Assembly: GCA_041538025.1 (NCBI GenBank)
Contig: JBGOEV010000005.1
Coordinates: 1 to 64,000 of the forward strand
DNA from: Thermosaccharophagus gerlachensis
Lineage (GTDB): Bacteria; Armatimonadota; Fervidibacteria; Fervidibacterales; Thermosaccharophagaceae
Direction of reading: 5' to 3'
Length of the DNA: 64,000 nt
The number at the start of each line of letters is the position of its first letter. Position 1 is the first letter of the stretch. A program made the position numbers and the translations under genes. Shown piece by piece: positions 35,844-44,683 of this stretch. Under the pieces are notes generated by a model. That model saw only the letters and a list, made by a program, of their open reading frames with translations. It had not been told where the DNA came from and did not search any database.

Positions 35844-36977
35844 ATGTGGTGGTTTGTTGTGGTTGCGTTGAGCGGTGTAGTTGCTTTCAGCGACTTTGTT
35901 GTTGCTCAAAGTGGTTCTGCCTCTGTTGAAGCACTCCAAGCCGAGATCGCTCGGCTCAAGGAGCAATTGGCAAAGTTGGAAGAGCAATTGGCTGAGCTGG
36001 AGAAGCAACAGAAGGCTACAGAAAAGCTCACACAGCGCTTTGAACCTATCACCATTCATGGCTATATCCAAATGCGCTACGAACGAGACACTTCCCAGCC
36101 GACTGATGCGAGCGACTTGACCAAAGGTAGGGCTAAAGAAAACTTCCGTTTGCGTCGTGTCCGCTTTGATGTTCGTGGGACACCATTGAAAGGTGTGCTT
36201 TATCGGTTGCAAGTTGACGCTGCTGAAACCGGTGTGGCTCTTCGTGACGCTTACCTTGAGTTGAGGTCTGGAGACGGCTTCTTCACCTTCGGTCACTTCA
36301 AAGTCCCATTGCTTGAGGAAGTTTTGGAGTCTTCGTCAGTGCGCTGGACTCCTGAGCGAGCAAGGGTTGCAACGGCATTGTTCCCCGGCGAACGAGATAG
36401 AGGCGTCACTTACACGCTACGCAAGAAAGGGCTTCAGGAAGTCACTTTGGGATTGTTCAGCGGAACAAGAAGCAAAGAAACCCAAGACAGCTTGACTTCA
36501 CGCAAGAGCTGGCTTGTTAGAATCGTTCAGCCATTGGACAAGGAAGGCAAGTTGGGGCGAATCTGGGTTGGTCGGATGGATGGAGTTGGGCGCAAAGATT
36601 TTGGAGCACCTCTCGGCATTGCCAACTATGACCGAGAGCGAACTGCTATCGGTCTGCTATTAACGCCCATTAATGGCTTGACCTTGCGTGCCGAATGGGT
36701 TAGCGGGAAAGACGCGGGCACTGCCACAAAACCGACCGTCAAAGTTCGTGGCTGGTATGCATTGGTGGGCTACAAGTTGCCCAACCAACCTATCACCATC
36801 TATGCCAAGCATGACCAATATGACCCAGACAGAGATAGCCCGCATAATACCTTCCGACGAAACGCGTTTGGCATCCAATATGACATGAACAGGTTCACAA
36901 GGTTAAACTTGACCTTTGAGGATGAAGATAGACCGAGTGCCACTCGTTGGACATTTCAAACGCAGGTGCGCTACTAA
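35844..36977 (+). CDS. OprP/OprO-like porin
   Basis: The 377-residue protein has a signal peptide (about residues 1-22, ending VVAQS), a Leu/Lys/Glu-rich coiled coil of about 40 residues (the heptads EALQAEIARLKEQL and so on), and a beta barrel. The barrel opens with ITIHGYIQMRYERDT and RLRRVRFDVRG, the start of phosphate-selective porin O/P families, and ends with Tyr. The coiled coil should form a trimer stalk. It allows diffusion of an anion or other small solute through the outer membrane; the true substrate is unknown. A run of seven G before GATGAACG ATG supplies the ribosome site. A 128-base gap separates it from the metallochaperone. Codon use resembles that gene. Confidence 0.83.
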   Translation: MWWFVVVALSGVVAFSDFVVAQSGSASVEALQAEIARLKEQLAKLEEQLAELEKQQKATEKLTQRFEPITIHGYIQMRYERDTSQPTDASDLTKGRAKENFRLRRVRFDVRGTPLKGVLYRLQVDAAETGVALRDAYLELRSGDGFFTFGHFKVPLLEEVLESSSVRWTPERARVATALFPGERDRGVTYTLRKKGLQEVTLGLFSGTRSKETQDSLTSRKSWLVRIVQPLDKEGKLGRIWVGRMDGVGRKDFGAPLGIANYDRERTAIGLLLTPINGLTLRAEWVSGKDAGTATKPTVKVRGWYALVGYKLPNQPITIYAKHDQYDPDRDSPHNTFRRNAFGIQYDMNRFTRLNLTFEDEDRPSATRWTFQTQVRY

Positions 36978-37030
36978 AGGACGAGAACATGTAGGGCGTC
37001 CTATCTTTAAATGCTTTGGGACAAAAGGTT

Positions 37031-38557
37031 ATGCGTGCATGTATGGCTATTGATTTGGGCACATCCTCATGTAAGGTAGCAATTGTTGATGAGCACCTGA
37101 ACATACGGGCACTTGCATCGTCTCATTTTGAAACGCACTATCCAAAGCCACTTTTTGCGGAACAGGATCCGAGCGAATGGTGGAGAGCAGTTTGTGACGC
37201 TACAAAGGACGCTTTAGCCTCGGCTGGCGATGTGAAGATTGAAGTGATTTCGCTCTCCTCACAGCGTGAGGGGCTTGTCTTGCTTGACGAAAATTTTGAG
37301 CCACTGCGCAGGGCTATCGTATGGGTTGACAGGCGTGCCAACTTTGAGCTATGCGAACTGCTTAACGAATTTGGTGTTGATTGGCTCTCACAGGTAGTTG
37401 GCGTTATACCCTCGGCAGGCTTCACTGCACCACTGCTGTGCTGGGTGAGAAGGCATGAACCAGAGGTGTTTCAAAAAGCCAAGTTCATAACTCAACCTAA
37501 AGGCTTCCTCATAGCTCGTATGACTGATAGTTTCGCCATTGACATAACGCTTGCACCACGCTTTTCTCTATTTGACATGCGCACGATGAAATACAGCGAT
37601 GAGCTTCTCAGCTGGGTTGGCGTGAGCGAACAGCAGTTGCCAAAAGTTGTTAAGCCAAATGAAGTCGTTGGCTTTTTGAGCAGAGAGGCAGCATCTCAAC
37701 TTGGCTTGGCTGATGGCATTCCTGTAGTTGCTGGCATGGGTGATAGACAATGTGAGGTGCTTGGGCTGGCACTTGAACCGATGGTTGAGGTGATGGTTGC
37801 AAGTGGAACCGCAGCAAACATATCTGTGCTTGTGGACACTGATGTAGATTCCCTTGGGCTTGATGCACGAGTTGCAAGAGGACCTAACATTGGCAACTTA
37901 AAGCAACTTGAGCTTGGCATATGGGCGTGCGGTGCAGCTCTAAACTGGCTTGCGCGTGAGTTGCTTGGCATACAAGTTGCACATGAAAGAGCATCAGATG
38001 TCATTGAGGGAGAGCTCGGGAAAAGCACTAACGCAAGTTCGCTCATCGTTCTCCCATTCTTCGCTGGCGCTGGTGCACCGCATTGGGACCATGATGTGCT
38101 TGCGTGTATCATTGGGCTGACATTGGGGCACAGCAAAAGTGACATCGTAAGGGCAACGCTTGAAGCACTTGCAGTTGAGGTGGCTGAGAATGTTGAACTT
38201 TATCGTCGTGCCATAGGAACGCTAAAACGCGTTGTGCACTGTGGTGGGCTGGCACAGATGCGCTCATTCAATCAAGCCATTGCAGACGCAACTGAGATGG
38301 AAGTCCAGCTACCGACATCGCATGATGCAGCAGTTCTTGGGGCAGCTTGCATCGGTTTATCAATGCTAACTGGCGAGGACGAATTTCGCGTAGCGACAAA
38401 GCTAAACCCGCGAAGAGAAGCTGTCACTTGCAACGATGAAGGTGTTAAGCAGATGAGGCTTCGTGCCCAATTGCAAAGAAATGCTTATAGCGCTATAGCT
38501 TCGCTTATGCGTGAGGCACATCGCATCCTTTTAGAGTGGCAAAGCAAGGATGCTTGA
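37031..38557 (+). CDS. FGGY-family carbohydrate kinase
   Basis: The 508-residue protein phosphorylates a sugar or polyol. CMAIDLGTSSCKVAIVDE at the start is phosphate-1, ISLSSQREGLVLLD near 75 and VWVDRRA near 98 form the sugar site, GMGDRQCEVLG near 236 and ASGTAANISV near 257 are the phosphate-2 and adenosine regions, and the FFAGAGAPHWD near 338 block is typical of FGGY. Xylulokinase-like is the nearest general label; glycerol kinase lacks several of these. ATG 37031 is preferred, although only AAAAGG lies upstream; TTG 37016 is the alternative. No sugar isomerase or transporter is adjacent. Confidence 0.85.
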   Translation: MRACMAIDLGTSSCKVAIVDEHLNIRALASSHFETHYPKPLFAEQDPSEWWRAVCDATKDALASAGDVKIEVISLSSQREGLVLLDENFEPLRRAIVWVDRRANFELCELLNEFGVDWLSQVVGVIPSAGFTAPLLCWVRRHEPEVFQKAKFITQPKGFLIARMTDSFAIDITLAPRFSLFDMRTMKYSDELLSWVGVSEQQLPKVVKPNEVVGFLSREAASQLGLADGIPVVAGMGDRQCEVLGLALEPMVEVMVASGTAANISVLVDTDVDSLGLDARVARGPNIGNLKQLELGIWACGAALNWLARELLGIQVAHERASDVIEGELGKSTNASSLIVLPFFAGAGAPHWDHDVLACIIGLTLGHSKSDIVRATLEALAVEVAENVELYRRAIGTLKRVVHCGGLAQMRSFNQAIADATEMEVQLPTSHDAAVLGAACIGLSMLTGEDEFRVATKLNPRREAVTCNDEGVKQMRLRAQLQRNAYSAIASLMREAHRILLEWQSKDA

Positions 38558-38585
38558 TCGTTTCCCTTTTCATGCCTCTACTGTT

Positions 38586-40163
38586 TCAGTGCCTGAAGTG
38601 TCTTGTGCCTGTGAAGACCATCGCAATTCCATAGCTGTTGCACAATGCTATGACATCTTCATCACGCTTTGAGCCACCCGGTTGGATTATTGCCCTTACA
38701 CCCGCTTTTGCTGCTATCTCAGGACCATCGGTGTGTGGGAAGAATGCTTCTGAAGCGAGCACAGCTCCTTTCGCTCTTTCGCCGGCGCTCTCAACAGCAA
38801 GCTTAACAGAAATTGCTCTGTTCATTTGCCCCGCACCAATTCCTACCGTGACACCGTCTTTTGCGAGCACAATTGCGTTTGACTTAACATGCTTTACTAC
38901 TTTCCATGCGAACTCCAAATCACGCCACTCAGAATCACTTGGCGATGTTTCTGTTACGACATTCCATTGTGACCTATCTTCGGCAAGCGCATCAACCGAT
39001 TGTATGAGGAGACCACCAGTTACCGACTTGAATGCAAAGCTATCAGCAAGTGCTTCTGGTGGCTCAATTGTTCCCTCAAGCAACAGAAGACGCACCGATT
39101 GCCCCCATCCGCTTCTGCTCGTGATAAGCTCATATGCAGTCTCTTCGTATCCGGGAGCAATTATCGCCTCGTAGAAGCTACCCTTGACGATGACTTCTTT
39201 TGCTGTGTCCTCGTCAACGATGCGGTTAAATGCAATGATGCCACCGAAGCGGGCTTCCTTGTCTGCGTCCCTTGCTTTGATGAAAGCCTCAGCAAGCGTT
39301 TCACCAATTGCACATCCACATGGGTTTGTGTGCTTGATTATCGCAGCTGCTGGCTCTTTGAACTCGCGCACAAGCTCAAGTGCTGCATCTAAGTCAGCGA
39401 TGTTATTGTAGGACAAAGGTATGCCATGCAACTGGCGTGCTGTTGAGATGCAAGGGTGCTTGAAGTTCGGCAGAACATAAAATGCAGCCTGCTGATGTGG
39501 ATTCTCACCATAGCGAAGTTTCGAGGCAAGTTTGCATGAGATTGTGAATACCTCAGGAAATGGCTCACCGATTAGATTGCGAAAATAATTGGCTATGCAT
39601 GCATCGTATGCAGCAGTGTGCCTAAAAGCTTTTGCAGCGAGCTCCATGCGCAACCTCAGCGTAGTCATACAGTTGTTTGAACGCAGTTCTGAGAGCACCC
39701 TACCGTAATCCTCTGGGTCAACGATTACGGTCACGCTTTCATAATTCTTCGCTGCAGCCCTTATGAGTGAGGGTCCGCCAATGTCAATCTGTTCTATTGC
39801 CTCTTCAAGGGTCACATCAGGACAAGAAATTGTCTCCTCAAAAGGGTATAAGTTGACTGCCACAAGGTCAATGAAACCTATGCCGTGCTCGTTCAGTTGG
39901 CGCACATGTTCCTCTTTGCTTCTGATTGCGAGTATGCCACCGTGTATTTTGGGGTGGAGCGTTTTCACGCGCCCATCAAGCATTTCTGGGAAGCCAGTCA
40001 CATCAGCAACATCGGTGACTTGTATTCCAGCTTCTCTTAATGTCCTTGCCGTCCCGCCAGTTGATATGATTTCAATTCCAAGCTCGCTCAAGCCCTTAGC
40101 GAACTCAACGATGCCCCTTTTGTCCGAAACGCTTATCAATGCCCTCTCAACCTTCTTTTCCAT
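38586..40163 (-). CDS. purH: Bifunctional AICAR transformylase/IMP cyclohydrolase
   Basis: PurH performs the last two steps of IMP synthesis (EC 2.1.2.3 and 3.5.4.10). The 525-residue length is standard. The N-terminal cyclohydrolase (MGS-like) domain shows STGGTARTLREAG near residue 35 and DGRVKTLHPKIHGG near 65. The transformylase domain has LRYGENPHQQAAFY near 216, IKHTNPCGCA near 268 with the catalytic Lys-His pair, and SEAFFPHTDG near 477. It uses the 10-formyl-THF that Fhs (28137-29846) makes. It is last in the minus-strand run tmk, holB, trxA, small membrane protein, purH, with 65 bases from the small gene. Confidence 0.97.
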   Translation of the reverse strand: MEKKVERALISVSDKRGIVEFAKGLSELGIEIISTGGTARTLREAGIQVTDVADVTGFPEMLDGRVKTLHPKIHGGILAIRSKEEHVRQLNEHGIGFIDLVAVNLYPFEETISCPDVTLEEAIEQIDIGGPSLIRAAAKNYESVTVIVDPEDYGRVLSELRSNNCMTTLRLRMELAAKAFRHTAAYDACIANYFRNLIGEPFPEVFTISCKLASKLRYGENPHQQAAFYVLPNFKHPCISTARQLHGIPLSYNNIADLDAALELVREFKEPAAAIIKHTNPCGCAIGETLAEAFIKARDADKEARFGGIIAFNRIVDEDTAKEVIVKGSFYEAIIAPGYEETAYELITSRSGWGQSVRLLLLEGTIEPPEALADSFAFKSVTGGLLIQSVDALAEDRSQWNVVTETSPSDSEWRDLEFAWKVVKHVKSNAIVLAKDGVTVGIGAGQMNRAISVKLAVESAGERAKGAVLASEAFFPHTDGPEIAAKAGVRAIIQPGGSKRDEDVIALCNSYGIAMVFTGTRHFRH

Positions 40164-40228
40164 CTTTGCATCCCTCCAAGGGTTTTGGTATGAGGGGGTG
40201 TTTAAAGGTGTAGCAACTTATTTGCCCT

Positions 40229-40426
40229 TTATGCGAGTGCCAAACCGAGGATGAACAACAAAAGTGATGCAACGGTAAAAAGCGCCGTCACAATAAGAGC
40301 CTTCGGTTTCACTCTCCCTTCAGCATCAAATGCAAAAATGATACATGCCACCTGTGATGCTACATAACCAAAGAAACCAACCAAGGTTGCAGCCACCCAG
40401 ATGGGGTTAAGCGATTTAAGTGGCAT
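40229..40426 (-). CDS. Small two-helix membrane protein
   Basis: The 65-residue product consists of two hydrophobic segments at about residues 9-31 and 41-63 with a short charged loop (DAEGRVKPKA). I know of no specific family. A GAGTGA element is close upstream of ATG 40426, and the start is 6 bases after the trxA stop, so it is likely translated with trxA. Similar tiny proteins are sometimes found near complex I or transport genes, but none are here. It could be a membrane helper of the thioredoxin or a general stabilising peptide; no function is assigned. Confidence 0.6.
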   Translation of the reverse strand: MPLKSLNPIWVAATLVGFFGYVASQVACIIFAFDAEGRVKPKALIVTALFTVASLLLFILGLALA

Positions 40427-40432
40427 GTTGCT

Positions 40433-40759
40433 TCACTCGCCCAAAATCTTTTTCAGCCTTTCCTCTATTTTGTGTTCGCCCACCAAGCCCACGATCCTAT
40501 CAATAACTTGTCCGTCCTTGAAGAAGATAAGTGTTGGTATGGTCATGATTGAGTAGCGGATTGCTAACCCCTGGTTCTCATCCACATTCACTTTTGCTAC
40601 TTTGACCTTCCCTTGGTAGCGTTCTGCTACGCGCTCAATTACAGGTGCCATTGCACGGCAAGGTCCACACCATGGCGCCCAAAAGTCAACCATTGAAGGT
40701 ATCTCGCTACCCAATATTTCGGAATCAAAGTTAGACTCAGTTACTTCAATCACTGCCAT
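40433..40759 (-). CDS. trxA: Thioredoxin
   Basis: This 108-residue protein is a standard cytosolic thioredoxin. WCGPC (C31 and C34) follows FWAPW. The D in MVDFWAP near residue 25, the cis-proline TIPTLI near residue 75, and the KDGQ-V-VG ending also match. ATG 40759 is chosen because GGGGGTGAGCG lies directly upstream; the longer open frame reaches into holB and has no family match. It sits 22 bases after holB. It supplies reducing power to ribonucleotide reductase and other enzymes. Confidence 0.95.
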   Translation of the reverse strand: MAVIEVTESNFDSEILGSEIPSMVDFWAPWCGPCRAMAPVIERVAERYQGKVKVAKVNVDENQGLAIRYSIMTIPTLIFFKDGQVIDRIVGLVGEHKIEERLKKILGE

Positions 40760-40781
40760 TTCGCTCACCCCCTCACTAAGT

Positions 40782-41876
40782 TTAGTTCCTACCGTTTGCG
40801 TAAACATATCGTAGCAACGAAACTTCAAGTGTTAGTTGCACATTGGCATTGAGCATTAACGCTCGTCTTGCCTTCATGAGTGCCTCCGTGAGCCTTATAA
40901 GGCATCGTGGTTCATAATGCACAATATGCTGTTTTGGAGCCTCTTCAGCAAAGTGCGTCATCGTATGTTCGGCTTGCATGCCACACAGTATCGCTAAATT
41001 GTCTCTTATGCATCCAAGCAAAGTATCAATCCCTCTCAAAGCATGCTTCCTTTCGGGTTCGGCTGCATCTGCCGAGCTTGATGGCAGTATTTTGCTAAGC
41101 GATGCTCCAAGTGCTATGATTCGTTCCGAAAGCTTTATCACTTCAACAGGTTCCGCCACGATTATATGCTCCAACAACTTCTTTGCCTCGTTGATTGTAT
41201 CTTTTATGCTTTCGCTTTTTGCGAATGCGAACGCTAATCCCGGTCGTCCCTTTGAGAGTTTTGCACACAGTGTTGCTGCATAGCTCTCCATCCCAAAACG
41301 GTTTACAAGTGCCTCGGTTATCTTGTGCGCTGGCACAAGTCCGAAGCGCACAACTTGACAGCGTGAAATAACCGTCCTCGGTAAAGCCATTTGGTTTGTG
41401 GTAATAAGTATGATGACAACATTGTGCGCTGGCTCCTCAAGCGTCTTCAAGATGCAGTTTGCAGCTTCCTCAGTTGCGAGTTCCGCATCGTCAATGATGT
41501 AGACCTTGAACCGGGAGTGCCTCGCCGAAAGCATCGCGTCGGAGCGCATCCGCCTCATGTTGTCCACGCGGATTGATAAAGCCCTTACTTCTTCGTGCTC
41601 ATCTTGGTGAGCCGTTGGCGTGATGACTTGAACATCCAAGGAAGTGCCGCTATCAATGTGTTTGCAACTCTGACAAATGTCGCATGAATCAACCCCTTCA
41701 CCGTCTGCCACTTGGTTTAAGCAGTTCAAAGCTTTTGCGAACTGAACAGCGGTTGTGCGTTTGCCAACGTGTGCTGGTCCACAAAACGCATATGCATGTG
41801 CCACCTTACCTTTAGCGCAAGCCATTTTCAATAGCCTTATGGCTCCTTCGTTACCTACGATGTCTTTCAGCGCCAC
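40782..41876 (-). CDS. holB: DNA polymerase III delta-prime subunit
   Basis: The delta-prime subunit is a member of the clamp loader. The 364-residue protein has a P-loop (GPAHVGKRTT near residue 33), four cysteines in the zinc module (C51, then CDICQSC near 67), IIDDAELATEEAANCILKTLEEP near 126-148 for Walker B and sensor-I regions, and SRCQVVRF near 170 with the SRC arginine finger. DnaX (tau/gamma) is excluded because its long C-terminal extension is missing. The ATG at 41876 is 7 bases after tmk, a common pairing (tmk-holB) in bacteria. Co-transcribed with trxA downstream. Confidence 0.9.
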   Translation of the reverse strand: MALKDIVGNEGAIRLLKMACAKGKVAHAYAFCGPAHVGKRTTAVQFAKALNCLNQVADGEGVDSCDICQSCKHIDSGTSLDVQVITPTAHQDEHEEVRALSIRVDNMRRMRSDAMLSARHSRFKVYIIDDAELATEEAANCILKTLEEPAHNVVIILITTNQMALPRTVISRCQVVRFGLVPAHKITEALVNRFGMESYAATLCAKLSKGRPGLAFAFAKSESIKDTINEAKKLLEHIIVAEPVEVIKLSERIIALGASLSKILPSSSADAAEPERKHALRGIDTLLGCIRDNLAILCGMQAEHTMTHFAEEAPKQHIVHYEPRCLIRLTEALMKARRALMLNANVQLTLEVSLLRYVYANGRN

Positions 41877-41883
41877 AGCACAT

Positions 41884-42549
41884 TCACCATCCTACGTTCT
41901 CCCTCTTTTGAAGCATGTGAGAAAGCCTTTTCCACACCATCGCTGCTATATCCTCAGCTGGCAAACTCGCGTCCAAAACGATAACCCTTTCCGGTTCATT
42001 CCTCGCGATCTCAAGATACCCTTCCCTGACTTTCTCATGGAAGCTTATTGGGCGCTGCTCAATCCTGTCAAGCGAGCACTTCAACCCTTTTAATCGGTGC
42101 AAACCTATAGCTGGCTCTATGTCAAGCAAAAATGTAACATGCGGTTTAAGTGATTGTGTCGCAAAATCGTTTAGCATGTTAATCAGCTCAAGCGGTAACC
42201 CGAGCCCATAATGCTGATATGCTAAAGTTGAATCACAAAACCTTTCACATATGACGAGCTTACCATCCCTTAGCGCTGGCAATATCACTTCCTCCACATG
42301 TTGTGCTCTATCAGCGATGAAGAGCAGAAGCTCGCACAACTTGTTCATCTGCGTTTGCTGTGAAAGTAGCATCTCTCTTATTTGCTCACCAAGTTTTGTC
42401 CCACCAGGCTCCTTTGTCAAGATGAAGCTATAGCCGTTTTTCTCAAGTCTCTCTGCGAGCAGTCTAACTTGAGTTGATTTACCGCTTCCTTCAATCCCTT
42501 CAAATGTGATGAAGAGGCAGTTCGGCTTTGTATTGTTTTTGCACCTCAT
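41884..42549 (-). CDS. tmk: Thymidylate kinase
   Basis: Tmk converts dTMP to dTDP (EC 2.7.4.9). The 221-residue protein has the P-loop FEGIEGSGKSTQ near residue 16, the TKEPGGT motif near 45, DRAQHVEEVI near 80, and ERFCDSTLAYQHYG near 100 with the conserved DR(E/F)-like and YQ elements. LLDIEPAIGLHRLKG precedes the lid. The start is ATG 42549, facing the GNAT gene start at 42721 across a 171-base gap, so promoters for both lie there. First gene of the tmk-holB-trxA run. Confidence 0.95.
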   Translation of the reverse strand: MRCKNNTKPNCLFITFEGIEGSGKSTQVRLLAERLEKNGYSFILTKEPGGTKLGEQIREMLLSQQTQMNKLCELLLFIADRAQHVEEVILPALRDGKLVICERFCDSTLAYQHYGLGLPLELINMLNDFATQSLKPHVTFLLDIEPAIGLHRLKGLKCSLDRIEQRPISFHEKVREGYLEIARNEPERVIVLDASLPAEDIAAMVWKRLSHMLQKRENVGW

Positions 42550-42720
42550 ATGGTTTCAACCCCTTTAGCGCGATTGCAAACTCGCAAATTCAAATTTAAT
42601 TCACATGGCATGTTGTTTCCCATGGCGAGTGCAGTAGCAATTGATGGCATACAAGGATATTATGTTGGATTAGCGCTAAATTGCAAGTTGACGATTTCTG
42701 TTTACGGGGGTAGGTTCGCT

Positions 42721-43905
42721 ATGGAGGTTGAGCTCATTGAACCGTTTGAGGGACCAAGGACTCCAAAGCTTGAAGAGACAGAGAGCGTCATCAATGTGCT
42801 TCACAGTGTCTTCTTTGAGCCACACGGTGCACCGCGTTACGAAAACGGTGCATCCAGATGGCCGATGGCGCTTCGTCCCGGCGCTATGGACGAAACATTC
42901 GCCATGTTCTGTAACGGACGAGCAGTTTCAGTCATACAACGCCTTGAGCGTGACTTCATCGTTTACGGATGCAAACTGCGCATCGGTTATGTTGGCAGTG
43001 TAAGCACTTTACCGGAATTCCGCAACAGAGGTCTTGCAAGCACAATACTTGCAGCCACTATGCATCGTTTCGCAGAAAACGGTGTTAACTTCGTATGCAT
43101 CTCTGGTGACAGACCAATGTATCGCAGAGTTGGTGCAAGACCAACAGGTGGTGTGCTCAGGTTCAGGGCGACTGCTGAGGAGCTTAAAAGGATTATCACT
43201 GATGCTCCAAAGGTATCGCTCCGTAGAGCTTCAACAGAAGATGCATACTTGCTTGCGCACCTTTATGAAGGCGAGGCGCTAAGGTTCATTCGCCCCGTTT
43301 CCGATTATGAAGTCGTGCTCAAGTATGAGCACTGCGCTGGGCAGAGATGTGAGTTCCAAATCGTTGAAGAGGCTAATGCTCAAGTTGGCTACTTGCTCCT
43401 TACAAGCTTGCAGGAGCGCGATGGCAGGAAATGGGTAAGGGTATTTGAATTTTGTGGTGAAAGGGTATACATCATGGGCGCATTGCGAGAGCTCGCATCA
43501 GCTCTTCCAAGCGATGTTGAAGTGTGGATTGATGTAGGGTGCACGGATGCGCTTAGAAGGCTTCTTGAGTTAAAAGGGATCAAATGGACCGAGGTGAGGC
43601 GCCCTGGCACTTACGCTGTTGTTGATTTCGTCTCAACGATGCGCAAGTTGATGCCATACTTTGAGAGTCATCTACCGATAAGTTTCGTTAGGAGCCTTGA
43701 GCTAAACGCCGGCAGGGAAAGGTTCGTTGCATACGGCGAAGGTGGATGGCTTCAAGTAACAGGCGAGACGAACCTCGTATGGATGATGCTTGGGACACCA
43801 CCAGATGAAACCATAAGTGGAGTGCATGCTTACGGATTGGGCGAAAAGATGTTGAAGGAGTGCTTCCCATTGCCTCTGCCACCTGTTGAAATGAACATGA
43901 TTTAA
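42721..43905 (+). CDS. GNAT-family N-acetyltransferase-like protein
   Basis: The 394-residue protein has one clear GNAT core: GYVGSVSTLPEFRNRGLASTILAATMHRF (split between strand and helix) with the acetyl-CoA loop RNRGLAS, then NFVCISGDRPMYRRVGA, at about residues 90-145. A second half of about 200 residues contains another GNAT-like fold without the CoA motif and an SCP2-like tail, as in Eis-type proteins. Targets are unknown. The frame is open from 42550 with no ribosome site; ATG 42721 has GGGGGTAGG upstream and gives a normal N-terminus. Divergent from tmk. Confidence 0.75.
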   Translation: MEVELIEPFEGPRTPKLEETESVINVLHSVFFEPHGAPRYENGASRWPMALRPGAMDETFAMFCNGRAVSVIQRLERDFIVYGCKLRIGYVGSVSTLPEFRNRGLASTILAATMHRFAENGVNFVCISGDRPMYRRVGARPTGGVLRFRATAEELKRIITDAPKVSLRRASTEDAYLLAHLYEGEALRFIRPVSDYEVVLKYEHCAGQRCEFQIVEEANAQVGYLLLTSLQERDGRKWVRVFEFCGERVYIMGALRELASALPSDVEVWIDVGCTDALRRLLELKGIKWTEVRRPGTYAVVDFVSTMRKLMPYFESHLPISFVRSLELNAGRERFVAYGEGGWLQVTGETNLVWMMLGTPPDETISGVHAYGLGEKMLKECFPLPLPPVEMNMI

Positions 43906-44095
43906 GCGAATAAATGTTGTGTTAAGGAAGCTTGGAAGCAGCAATGATCGTGGCTAAAGCCCTTCGCAAAAATGGGTATGGCAAATCGGATGCAAGCTGA
44001 CCAGACTTTTAGAGCATGCTTGGTGGGTAAGGCATTCTAACAGAGGCAAAAGCGTTTGTTAAGCTTTACCATGGTATCCCACATAGGGCTATGCT

Positions 44096-44125
44096 TTGAA
44101 ATTTAGCTACCACAAGTGGTATGAT
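44096..44125 (+). promoter_or_regulatory. Promoter with embedded palindrome before the TadE-like gene
   Basis: TTGAAA and TATGAT are 18 bases apart. Between them, and entering the -10 box, lies TACCAC-AA-GTGGTA, a perfect 6-base inverted repeat at 44108-44121. Such a site would let a dimeric repressor block polymerase. The ATG of the TadE-like gene is 37 bases downstream. The rest of the gap 43906-44095 shows nothing else I can name. Confidence 0.55.
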
Positions 44126-44161
44126 GACTATGGCACATGAAAAAATGATTGGTGGTCAACG

Positions 44162-44575
44162 ATGGTATGGAAAGCGCTTTGCAAAGCAAGAATAAGCGAT
44201 GGGCAAGCTCTCCTTGAGCTTGCTGTTGGCGTAGTAATGCTCGTTTTGGTTGTAAGTGGCATTCTCTTTTTCGGACAATTGTTTAGCTACTTGCACATCA
44301 TTAACACAGCAGCAAGGGAGGGCGCACGAAACGCTGCTTTATGTAAATCTGACGCTGAAGTTAGGAACATAGTTTATCAACGCCTTTCATCGTTGCCGAA
44401 CTATGAGAAGGCAAGGGTGATAATTGAGCCACCTGAGGGCAATCGTGTTCGTGGTGCGCCTGTGACTGTGACAGTCATCTATGATGCAAAGCTGTTACCT
44501 GGGTTGCCTCGTATAGTTTCCAGTGAGCGTCCAATCGTTGCAAGGGCAACATTCAGATGGCTATGCGGGATGTGA
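44162..44575 (+). CDS. TadE/TadG-like pseudopilin
   Basis: The 137-residue protein has the TadE N-terminal hallmark: a short basic leader, then GQALLELAVGVVMLVLVVSGILFFG (positions about 14-38, shown in part), and NTAAREGARNAAL after it. TadE-like proteins are minor pilins of Flp/Tad systems or part of secreted assembly machinery. The C-terminal half is a beta-rich domain with PPEGNRVRGAPVTVTV. No tad ATPase or secretin is in the window. Start ATG 44162 follows GGTGGTCAACG. A promoter with a palindrome at 44096-44125 precedes it. Confidence 0.83.
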   Translation: MVWKALCKARISDGQALLELAVGVVMLVLVVSGILFFGQLFSYLHIINTAAREGARNAALCKSDAEVRNIVYQRLSSLPNYEKARVIIEPPEGNRVRGAPVTVTVIYDAKLLPGLPRIVSSERPIVARATFRWLCGM

Positions 44576-44617
44576 CTTATAAACTCGTTATGCACACGCA
44601 CTGGCGATGCAAACCAA

Positions 44618-44646
44618 CTTGTGTCAAACTTTTGATTGCAGTATGA
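44618..44646 (+). promoter_or_regulatory. Weak candidate promoter
   Basis: TTGTGT and TATGAC are 17 bases apart, in the 108-base gap between the TadE-like gene and the gene starting at 44684. The -10 box has four matches to consensus. It would start transcription about 30 bases before that ATG. Confidence 0.35.
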
Positions 44647-44683
44647 CTGTAGGCAAGACCAAATCTGGGTGGAGGTGAGGAGA

